Positions 22,790-32,130 of a stretch of 64,000 bases of DNA are shown one piece after another; position 1 is the first letter of the stretch, and every line of letters starts with the position of its first letter. The DNA is taken from the NCBI GenBank assembly GCA_949752795.1, contig OX457057.1, positions 96,995,513-97,059,512 on the forward strand. Direction: 5' to 3'. The notes under the pieces are model-generated. The model was not told where the DNA came from. It saw nothing but the letters and a program-made list of their open reading frames with translations, and searched no databases. The stretch comes from Hyperoodon ampullatus. Its lineage: Eukaryota; Chordata; Mammalia; Artiodactyla; Ziphiidae. A program made the translations under genes and the position numbers.

Positions 22790-24110
22790 GATCTCCTTTA
22801 TCATTCACTCCTTAACTCCTGCAATCTGGCTTCCGTAGATCCCACCGCTTCATTGAAATCAGGGTTGCCAAGCTCCCTCATGACCTCTCAGTTGCCAAAT
22901 CCAATGCACATCTTGCTTACCTTCCTTACTTGAAGATTTGATGGTGTGGCCCACTCCCTCTTTCTCAAAACCCTCTTTTCTCTTGGCTTCTATAGCTCTG
23001 CCCCTTCCAGGTCTGCCTCGACCATTTGGGTCTCTCCTCGTCGATCTCCTTTGAGGACCCCTCTTCTTTTATCTGCCCCTGGTTCTGCTTCCCATGATCC
23101 TATCCTTGGATTTCTTCACTGCTTACTCTGCGTGTTTGCCTGAGCAATCGCCTGTACCCCACAGCTTCAACACAAAGCTATACCCAAATTTACATTTCTG
23201 ACCCAAACAACTCCTCTGAGGTTCAGATCCATTGCTCTAATTGCCTACTGGACCTCTCCAATTAGATGTCTTATGGGTACCTCAAAGTGTCCCAAACTGA
23301 ACGTGACATCTTGCCTCCTGCCTACCTGGCACACCCATTCTGAACTGGATCCTCCACTTTTATTCCTGACCTTGGTTACCCAAGCTAGAAATCTGGAATG
23401 CATCCAAGCCTCCTCTCTTATTCACCTGGTTCAATCTGCCACCACTTCCTTAAACTCTTGGATTTATGCCCTCTCCATCCTCACTGCCAGCCTTGGTTTA
23501 GGCCTTCATAGAACTTGTTACCTGGATTATGGCTTTCTAGCCGATCTCTATCCCTACAGTCTTGCCCCCTTGGTGCTTGCTGTTTCTCAGCTTTGAATCC
23601 TCCAGTGTTGCCCCGTCACTCCACCTCAGGATGAAATTAATCTAAGCTCCTTAGCGTGGTATAGAGGCTCTTCATGATGTAGTCCTATCTACCTCTCCAG
23701 TCTCCTCCCTTCCCCCTGAGCTCCATCTGGTCAATTACACTGCCACACAGTTCCTCACACTCTCAGCACTTTCTTGTCCCTGTGCCACTGCACCTGTTGA
23801 TTCCTTTTCCTGGAATACACCTTTGCCCTTACTCTGCCATATTCTTCCCACAATGCCCAGCTCAGAAGTCCCTTCCAGGAAGCCTTCTAAAGTACCCTCT
23901 CACTGGCAAGGGTGAGCCTCTTCACTGCTGCCGTTAGTATCACATGTAACCTTTCCCAAGCTGCATGTTACTTGTTGATGTACTGGTCTGTTCCTAGGAG
24001 ATGATAAGTCGCTTGAAAAAGAAATGTTTCTTCATCTCCAAATTCCGAATGCCTGATACAGAGTCTGAGTCATAGGAAGTACCCCACAAATGCTGCCGAA
24101 TGAATGTATG
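22790..24110 (+). repeat. L2 LINE, long 3' part
   Basis: Pyrimidine-rich L2 wording over about 1.3 kb: ctggacctctccaattagat, tccagtgttgccccgtcact, cctgtgccactgcacctgtt, tccaggaagccttctaaag, ending near aatgctgccgaatgaatg. Open frames here are decayed L2. Confidence 0.75.
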
Positions 24111-24901
24111 AGTTATTTAATTACTATGGTGAAAGAATAATGAACTGTGTCTCAACATTTGCCTCCTCCTAGTTTTTGTCTATACTGTTTGGTTTCTGAA
24201 GCACAGACTGCCCCGAGCTTTGCTCGTGTCCTTTATGTCAGGACTTCTTGCCACCTGTCCTGCTGCTGACCCAATGGCCTAAACTACATCTTCAACTTCA
24301 CACATCCCTGGCTCTAGTAGTCTCAGCTTTTTGCCCCACTGCCATGCTTCACCCTCACTTCCCACAACCCTGACGCTGATGAACAAGGCTATGGTTACAA
24401 CATAAATTAATGATTTGATTAAATGCAACAACAAGCAAGGATGTGAAAGTCAAAGATTTTGATCTGAAAAGCATGTCTTCAAGATTAATTTTAAGTTTTC
24501 AAAGTTTTATATATTGAGTTGCCAGATACTGGCAATTTTTATAGCCTGTATCCCCCAGGACCCATCAAAACTGGATGTGCTTGCCCTTTACAACAGCTGA
24601 CATATTATTCTCTTGAACTTACCATGGTCTCATATTTATTATGGGATGACTGCTGAGGAAAACCAGCCATAAGTAATAGATCCCCTGAGAAGTAGAAAGG
24701 GCTAAATACATATAGAAATAGAAAGCTCTAAGCTCTTTTAGTTCCTGTAACACAAAGATAGTTTAATCTTCAGCAAAGCATTTCTTACCAGAGCATTTCT
24801 ATTCCCACCAATGTAGAGAAAACATGATACTACAAAGTCATTTGTATTTTCCCATGTCAAATTCCCTAAAAAGATTTTTTAAACTTGATAACATTTATTA
24901 C
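24111..24901. other. AKNAD1 intron, unassigned
   Basis: No exon or repeat was recognised before exon D. Confidence 0.45.
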
Positions 24902-24964
24902 CAGCCTCCTGTCTTGCAAATGATAGGGAGAATCCTGTGCTATGCTTTTGGAAAATTCTTGTAC
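24902..24964 (-). CDS. AKNAD1: AKNAD1 coding exon D
   Basis: A 63-bp exon of exactly 21 codons, phase 0 at both ends, so skipping it would keep the frame. The acceptor is ttttttcactgcag|GTACAAG and the donor AGGCTG|GTAATA. It encodes VQEFSKSIAQDSPYHLQDRR and a final leucine, residues about 389-409, resembling the human VQEFSKRI...DSPYHLQD segment as remembered. It lies between two coiled-coil exons (C and E). It is too short to stand out as an open frame and was found from splice sites and similarity. The donor lacks G at +5. Confidence 0.93.
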
Positions 24965-25060
24965 CTGCAGTGAAAAAATGCAGTATTTCATTAAGGGCAT
25001 AGTGTCTTACGTTTGAATTTGGTTATTTCTATTTTTCATAATAAGATTTAAAAGTATTAC

Positions 25061-25209
25061 GTTAGTCTTCAGTTGATCAGTCTGTTCTTTTAACTTCTGA
25101 CACATCTGTTTCCCTTGGGCTACCTTGTGAAATGTGTAAGAAGAACTTGAGGAAGGGTCTTTCTGAGAAGTCAATGGCATCTTAGAGAGACTTGTCTCAG
25201 ATTCTATTC
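25061..25209 (-). CDS. AKNAD1: AKNAD1 coding exon C
   Basis: 149 bp with acceptor tcttttttacatag|GAATAG and donor ACTAAC|GTAATA. It begins with GA, which completes a glycine codon with the last G of exon B. It then reads IESETSLSKMPLTSQKD, a serine-rich stretch, and ends with GKQMCQKLKEQTDQLKTN in phase 0, residues about 339-388. The CQKLKEQTDQLK segment is predicted coiled coil and matches the human protein as remembered. The donor is weak: the last exon base is C rather than G, and +5 is T. Confidence 0.92.
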
Positions 25210-25375
25210 CTATGTAAAAAAGAATAAGTTTTGGTTACCATTCATCTCAGCTGCACAGCAGTTTTATTAAGTACAGAAAACAGAAGTCTGTGGCAATCAC
25301 TACCAATCACTATTTAAAAAAATTTTTTTTTCAAAATGTATATCTAAATCAAAGAGGTTTAAAAATGCTGGTACC

Positions 25376-25723
25376 GGGACTGCCCTGGTGGACCAGTGGT
25401 TAAGAATCTGCCTGCCAGTGCAGGGGACATGGGTTGGATCCCTGGTCCTGGAGGATCCCACATGCCTTGGAGCAACTAAGCCCGTGTGCCACAACTACTG
25501 AGCCTGCGCTCTAGAGCCTGCAAGCTGCAACTACTGAGCCCACGCGCTGCAACTACTGAAGCCTGTGCGCCTAGAGCCCATGCTCCGCAACAAGAAAAGC
25601 CATCACAATGAGAAGCCCGAGCACCACAGCGAAGGGTAGCCCCTGCTCACCACAACTAGAGAAAGCCCACGCATAGCAATGAAGGCCCAATGCAGCCAAA
25701 AATTAAATAAATAAATATATTTT
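25376..25723 (+). repeat. CHR SINE abutting the exon B splice donor
   Basis: Long-form CHR SINE (gggactgccctggtggacca head, AT-rich tail). Its duplication aaaatgctggtacc (25362-25375) and aaaatgctagtacc (25724-25737) includes the last base of exon B and its GT donor. In the direction of AKNAD1 transcription the antisense SINE starts only 13 nt into the intron. Confidence 0.95.
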
Positions 25724-25736
25724 AAAATGCTAGTAC

Positions 25737-25776
25737 CTGCAAGATGTTCTTGGTGGATATGTACCGTGGGCTCCAT
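25737..25776 (-). CDS. AKNAD1: AKNAD1 coding exon B (40-bp microexon)
   Basis: Acceptor ctttaaatgtgcag|ATGGAG, donor CTTGCAG|GTACTA. It encodes MEPTVHIHQEHLA plus one base of a glycine completed in exon C, residues 326-338. Phase 0 in and phase 1 out fit exons A and C exactly, which is the main evidence for such a short exon. Skipping it would shift the frame. The ATG is internal, not a start. The donor lies inside the target-site duplication of a CHR SINE, and its +4 to +6 bases (CTA) are poor. Confidence 0.85.
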
Positions 25777-25879
25777 CTGCACATTTAAAGGATAAGAAAA
25801 CATGACTGTTGATAGTGATCATGATACCATTACTCACGATGACTCGATGTGTTCTGGTCATCGTGGAGGCTACCCAGTT

Positions 25880-26110
25880 GTGTCAAGAGCTGGGGCCCTG
25901 ATGCCAAGGTTAAATTCCATTCTGACACTTACCTGCCAGGTGACCCAGGGCAATTACTTCATCACTGTAAACCTCAAATTCCTCAACAGTAAAATGGGGA
26001 TAGTAATAGAACCTACCTCATAGTGTTGTGATGAGAATTAAATGTTACCATAGTATCTGGCACATGGTAAGTGTTCATGTTAGCTGTTACTACTATCATG
26101 TTTGATACTA
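25880..26110 (+). repeat. MIR SINE
   Basis: Sense MIR: tgacccagggcaattacttc, cctcaacagtaaaatgggga, aacctacctcatagtgttgt, tctggcacatggtaagtgtt. Confidence 0.88.
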
Positions 26111-27819
26111 TTACAAGGAATACTCACATATTTCTCCTACAGCTAGACCATAGGTCCCACAAAGGACCGTCGTTGATCTCGTCACCGGCTCTATTGCTGG
26201 TGCTCTCACTAACACTCAGACACATGGTAGCCACACTCCAGAGAATAATAACAGTAAGCGTTAAGTTCCAAAATGTGTCAAGATAGTGATTGTTCACACA
26301 GCCCTTTTCTACTCACCACAGGCTAACTGGATAAGAGTTCAAATTCCGGAGTGATTCACCTTGAGGGTCTTCCCATTGTTCCCAACACACACAGCTCACA
26401 AACACGCTAGTGCCAGAGAGCTACTGTAGTGGTCAAACTAGACTGTGGTTATTATGAATATCTCAATTATATGGTGGCTCTGGAACCTATAGAGTCCAGT
26501 TCTCCAACCAGAATTGACAGGACGAGAGAAAATCAGACACCTGACTTCAGGCTCCCATTGCCAGAGACAGATGAACTTGATATTCATTCTGCCCTTACTA
26601 ACCACAGGGCACTGAGAACTGTGCCCACCGAGGGGTGTTCTCCTGCAAGCAGAATGAGGAACGTGGAGACTTCCCAGTGTCACAGGGGTGCAGATTTCTC
26701 CATGACTGAGAGAAGCATCCCAGTCGAGGCCAGGTGGGCTGCTGGTTCCCGGTATGTATGTATGTGTGTGTGTCAGGGGTGGGGGCTTCTGCTCAAACTC
26801 CCCAGAACGTTCAGCTGAAAGAGAAGGCAGCTGAAGCATAAAGAGGTGGAAATGGAAATAGGCAGAGAACGTTCAGTCAGGGGGCCCTTCATAGAATGCT
26901 TAAAGGAAAGATCATACAGTCCTGGCAAAGTGCCAGAGAGCTACAGTGTTTACTTTGATCATTATTGTGAACTTACCTAACTATTGAACCTCAAACAATC
27001 AATGAGATCCTGAGCCTCAGCATGTTGGGAAGGTGGGTGGAAAGATGGGAAGATGGGGAAAGGGGAAATAGTATAAAGTAAACATTAGCAAAATTTTGTA
27101 CTAAATAGTTACCAATATAACAATCTTGAAGCGTGTTATTAAAGATCTTAATTCAGTCCAACTGAGCATTCATAACCAAGGACATAATATGTGCAAACAG
27201 AAGTCTAGGCCTCTGGGGGAACTTGGGCAAAGGAAAGATGAAGACGAGGTAGCTGTCTCCAGAGTCTTCAAATCTAGTGGAAGGAACAGATGTTTCCAAA
27301 TCGTTAGGATCCAAAGTGGGCCGAGATAAATGCTCTGACAGAATACTAAACAAACAAGGATGGGAAAGACTGTGACTAGGGGGTTCTGAAAAGTCCTGTG
27401 GCCAGTGGGGAATTGAAGGAGGCCATGAAAATGAGCAGGTCTTTGGTAAGCAGAGGTGGGATGTTCCACATAAGGCAGGATCTCAGAGAGGGCAGGGCCA
27501 GCCAGGTACCTAAGGATGACTCCTGGGGTGGGAGGGGAGAGTTTAGTTTAGAAGGGTAGGATGACATAAAAAATGGGGAAACGCAAATTCCAGGTTGAAG
27601 AACTTGGATTTTATTCTATTATGTGTTATTGTTAGTTCAGCCCCTGATTCTTCTCAGGAGAAGACCCACTGAGCTTCTGAGAGGTCAAGGTATTGGGCCA
27701 GAACTAGAACCCAGAACCTCAGACCTACAACTCAGTTCTATGCACCCTCCAAAGGCCCACACTAATATAGATGAGCAGCGGCCCTGCTTATATGTTTGCT
27801 GGAGACGGCTTTCACTTAC
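26111..27819. other. AKNAD1 intron between exons A and B, unassigned
   Basis: Holds a short TATG/TG run at about 26753-26774 and no recognised exon. Overlapping open frames of about 130 codons on both strands at 26429-26839 have no known motif and no splice support. The patch near 27200-27560 reads like an old repeat but was not assigned. Confidence 0.45.
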
Positions 27820-28794
27820 CTCTATCTGTTGTGAAGTTTCAGGAGTTTTCCATTTCTTTTCTTGTCTTTCAACATCGTTTGATCTAGACATGCTTTCTGA
27901 AATATCTTGCACAATAGCTGACTTATCTCTCAATTTAGGAGAAAAGCTGGCTTGTTTATCAGTTGTAAGTGGTTTGTCAATTATGTTATTTTTAGGAGCA
28001 ACCTTAGAGGAATCGGAGAACCAGTAATGAACTTGACCTTGGCTGTATTTGAACCTGTTGCCTGAACTTGCTTTTTCAGCCTGCTGTTTCTGGGGTGTCT
28101 GCCCTTGGCAACTTTTTTCTTTATCACCTGGACTGTTGATTTTAGTTAGAAAATTTGAATTTTCCTGATGGCTGCTTTCTCCAGCAGCAACTGGATCTTC
28201 TAAATCAGAGGTGTTTTCTTCTGTCGTGGTTGGAAAACAACTGGGCTTATTGCTGTTTTCACCATCACTTTTGGAGTTGAGTTGGTCAGTGAGTTCTGAG
28301 GTTTGTTCTGTCGGCCAAGAATTCTTAACATGCTGCAAAATAATATTTTTAATAATAGCTCTGTCAAAACTGTCAGCATTAGAGATCTCTGGGAGAGTTT
28401 CACAATTAATGCCTTGACCTTTAGAGAATTCCTCTTTGCAAAGATGATGGAGTAAAATATCAGAAATGTTTGACTTTGAAGGGTCTCCTTGGTTAGATGG
28501 AATATGAAGATTTATGGTACATTGATTCTCTTTATCATATTTTTTGCTGACAGCATTTTCAGTTGTTTTATCCAAAGTCATGGCCATATCTGCCTTTCTG
28601 CAAGTCTCTCTATGTGTGGCCTTTTCTTGAAGGTCATCTTCTGTTAAATTCATTTGATTTGAGACATCAAGGATGTCATATTTTGAGGTAAAATTGTAAT
28701 CGTTGTACATCTGAATTTGGGAGAAGTCCCCATCATAAGGCAAATCCTCCTGTTTCTTAGAAGTTGCATCTTCCAAGAAATCGGCTTCATCCAT
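27820..28794 (-). CDS. AKNAD1: AKNAD1 first coding exon A, 325 codons
   Basis: A single large exon from ATG (28794) to the donor ATAGAG|GTAAGT, giving residues 1-325. It starts MDEADFLEDATSKKQEDLPY and contains blocks such as SNISDILLHHLCKEEFSKGQ, CETLPEISNADSFDRAIIKN and TTTEENTSDLEDPVAAGESS. The order and wording match human AKNAD1 as remembered. The protein is hydrophilic, acidic and Ser/Thr/Gln-rich with no signal peptide or membrane segment. The large N-terminal part looks disordered. The frame runs another 44 codons past the donor, but that part is intron. It joins exons B-F in phase to give 506 uninterrupted codons. Human AKNAD1 is mainly testis-expressed and its function is unknown. 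The 5'UTR acceptor was not settled; an ag about 50 bp upstream is possible. Confidence 0.96.
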
Positions 28795-30285
28795 GTATGT
28801 GCAGCTTGACCTCCTTTATCGGTTGCTGCCTGGTCTTGATGTTCTTAATTGTAGCAACAGACCTTTGGTTTTCATTGATTGTCTTCATTGTGTGTCTTAG
28901 CATGAAAAACAAAAAGAGCCTCATTATTAAATATAATTTATTTAACGTATGAAACCATGCTTATCCTAGTGTCTATGCCGGAACAAAATGGATGCTTTTC
29001 GTTTAGAGAAATGCAGTTATAAACATGAAGGCAGGAAGCTCAGCCAAGAGTAACTCATCCTAAAGCCTATATTTACATAATCAGTGGTATATAAGCAAGG
29101 AATTAGAAAGGAGGGGGGCTAAATTTTTTATTCGTTAAAATTTGAGGGAGACATTGGTCTCTAGTTAATGACCAAATATTTACCAACTTCTCTTAGGAAG
29201 TACTATTTGAAATTTGTTCTCCCCAAATAGGAGCTTGGAATGCAAGTAAAGGATTGATTTTTTTAAAAGTACTACGGCTGTCACTTGTCCACACATCACT
29301 GATGGGCCTCTTTGTGTGGCACTGAAAGCAGACTCAACTCAAACAAACCACCAGCCTACTCTGTTCTGGTGCTTTTTCATTTGTCCTCCCAGACATTCTG
29401 GTCCCCTTCTTCTGATTTTCCCTTGTATATTGGAGAAAAGCAGAGAAGGACTGACAGAAATATGAGCAAGGAACCAAAAGGTCTTTTGAACACCCAGAGG
29501 CCAATCTGCCATCAAGCATCCCTCCTCTGATTAGAACCCAGGCAGATCCCAGTTCAAGAGGCTGCCTTGCTCTGAGCAGTCCTGTCAAGCTGCCACAGTC
29601 TGGTGGTAGCAGCGTGTCTCAGGGATACTCCTGAAAATGTTCAGAGCAAAACCAGCTGCCATTTGGTATAAGTCTTTTATTCTTTTAAATAAAATTTAAA
29701 GCATCCATTTAGATATCACTTCTTGATTTGTAAACTTTTGGGACAACTTTTTAGAAGTAGTATAATTACCTCCAGTTTTAAGGGAGTAACTGAGGCTCTG
29801 ACTCAACCAAGGGACCCACAACCACTGGCTGGCCTCCCTTGCCCATATAATGATGGGGTTGGATGAACAGATCTCTGAGGGCCTCTTCCCCATCTAAATT
29901 TTTATGAGTCTGTGGACTTCTGCTTTATTATATAACCTAAAAACTAAAGCAATATGTTTGACCAAAAAAGTAAGATTAATTCTCCAAGCAAAAAAAGAGT
30001 AGACACTAAATGTGGTAAAGATATCTATAAAACATTGTACAAAAATTTGAATTTATAGATATATGCCAATGTTAGAGAACTCAAATAAAAATATTTTGTT
30101 TAAAATGAGAGGGAGAAAGAGAGAAGAAAAAGAAGAATTATCATCATCATCATCACTGCAGGATTACTTTACCAGTCTAATATTTACTGTAAAGTGAGGT
30201 ACATGAACAAAATTACAGGCTACTGCAACTGAACTTGAAGAACAAGGGAAATGCTTCCCAGGAAAGTCAAAAGCACAGAGGGGAA
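28795..30285. other. Upstream of AKNAD1 start, unassigned
   Basis: Should contain AKNAD1 5'UTR sequence or its first intron. No CpG-rich promoter is visible here. It includes a short GAA/ATC-repeat patch at 30115-30156 (agaagaaaaagaag, atcatcatcatc). No other gene was seen. Confidence 0.45.
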
Positions 30286-30289
30286 GCAG

Positions 30290-30500
30290 GCGTTGGGAGA
30301 CCTGGATTTGAATTCCGGCTTTTCCACTCTTTAGCTCTGTGTCATCAGGCAAGTTCCTTAACTTTTTGGAGTCTTAGTTTCCTCTTCTGAAAAATAGGAA
30401 TAATAATACCTAGCTCACAGGATTGCTAGATGAACGTGAGATAAGCTATCTAAAGCTCTTGGCATAGTGCTCAGCACAGAGTGAGCAAACAATTATGGTA
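30290..30500 (+). repeat. MIR SINE, near full length
   Basis: Sense MIR: gagacctggatttgaattcc, tcatcaggcaagttccttaa, agtcttagtttcctcttctg, ataataatacctagctca, gcatagtgctcagcacagag. Confidence 0.9.
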
Positions 30501-30729
30501 GCTTAAAAATGAAAAAACCAATCTCAGTGTTGGAGTGTTGAAGAACGCCCAGGTATGGAAGGCTAGGTACTCTTTATCTGTGGGATATTTACAGGATAAA
30601 GGAATAAATGGCATATATGAGACATGATCTCTATAGGAGCCTTAAAACTACTTTAAAAATCTACCTGGAAATGAATTTATTGTTTGATCGTGAAAACTAT
30701 CACCAAATAATTTTAGATAAAACATTGTC

Positions 30730-32130
30730 TAAGTTGTCCAAATGGCCAACAGGTACATGAAAAGATACTCAACATTGCTAATCATCAGGGAAATGCAGAT
30801 TGAAACTATAATGAGCTATCACCTCACACCTGTTAGGATGGCCATCATCAAGAAGAAAAGAGATAACAAATGTTGGCAAGGATGTGGAGAAAAGGGAACC
30901 CTTGTATACTGTTGGTACAGCCACTATGGAAAACAATATGAAAGTTCTTCAGAAAATTAAAAATAGATTTACCATATGATCCAGCAATTCCACTTCTGGA
31001 TATATACCCAAATTAAATGAAAACAGGATATCAATAAGATACCTGCACTCCCATGTTTATTGAGTCATTGTTCGCAATAGCCAAGACATGGAAACAACCT
31101 AAGTGCCCATCAATGGATGAATGGATAAAGAAGACGTCATATATATACATTCTTATTCATATTCTTTTCCATTATGGTTTATCACAGGATATTGAATATA
31201 GTTCCCTGTGCTATACAGTAGGACCTTGTTGTTTATCCATTCCACATGTAATAGTTTGCATCTGCTAATCCCAAACTCCCAATTCATCTCTCCCCCACCT
31301 CCCCCTTGGCAGCATAAGTCTGTTCTCCATGTCTGTGCACCTGTTTCTGTTTCATAGATAAGTTCATTGGTGTCATATTTTAGATTCCACATATAAGTGG
31401 TATCATATGGTATTTGACTTACTCTTTCTGACTTACTTCACTTAGTATGATAATCGCTAGGGCCATCCATGTCACTGCAAATCGCATTGTTTCATTCTTT
31501 TTTATGGCTGAGTAGTATTCCACTATATATATGTACCACATCTTCTTTATGCATTCATCTGTCAACAGACATTTAGGTTGTTTCCATGTCATGGCTATTG
31601 TAAATAGTGCTGCAATGAACATTGGGGTGCATGTATGGAAGATGTCATATATATATTATGAGAAAGAAGGACATCCTGCCATTTACCATAACATTAATGG
31701 ACCTTGAGCACATTGTGCTAAGTGAAATAAGTCAGAGAAAGACAAGTACTGTATGGTATAACTTATATGTGGAATCTAAAAAAAGCTAAACGCAAAGAAA
31801 CAGAGAGTAGAATGGTCGTTACCAGGGGATGGAGGGTGGGGGGATAAGACAGATGTTGTTTAAGGGTACAAACTTGCAACGAGCAGTGAATAAACCCTAG
31901 AGATCTAAAGCACAGCATAATGAGTATAGACAACAATATTGTATTATAATCATCAAACTTTCTAAGAGACTAGAACTTAAGTATCCCAACCACTAAAAAA
32001 ATGATAATTATGTAACATGATAGAGGTCTAATTATCACTAAAATGGTAATCATATTACAGTATGTAAATGGATCAAATTAACATGTTGTATACCTTAAAA
32101 TTACACCTTGTTATATGTCAAATATATTTT
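30730..32130 (+). repeat. L1M ORF2 3' end, sense, with nested L1
   Basis: Sense L1: ccaacaggtacatgaaaaga, atcacctcacacctgttagg, gatgtggagaaaagggaacc, gatccagcaattccacttct. It is interrupted at 31148-31637 and resumes with gtgctaagtgaaataagtca and accaggggatggagggtggg. Confidence 0.88.
31148..31637 (-). repeat. Nested L1 3' fragment, antisense
   Basis: Antisense L1 (gttccctgtgctatacagta, ctttctgacttacttcactt, tggctgagtagtattccact). It is flanked by gaagacgtcatatatata (31130-31147) and its near copy gaagatgtcatatatata (about 31638-31655). No poly(T) run remains at the left. Confidence 0.8.

Noticed and set aside
22790..23600. Plus-strand frames up to 107 codons
   Set aside because: They fall in an L2 LINE fragment with scattered stops.
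26429..26839. Overlapping frames of 129 and 133 codons on opposite strands between AKNAD1 exons A and B
   Set aside because: No recognised domain, no matching splice phase with neighbouring exons; most likely chance.
27685..27819. Continuation of the exon A reading frame for 44 codons
   Set aside because: It follows a consensus GTAAGT donor, and the phase-matched exon B continues the protein instead.
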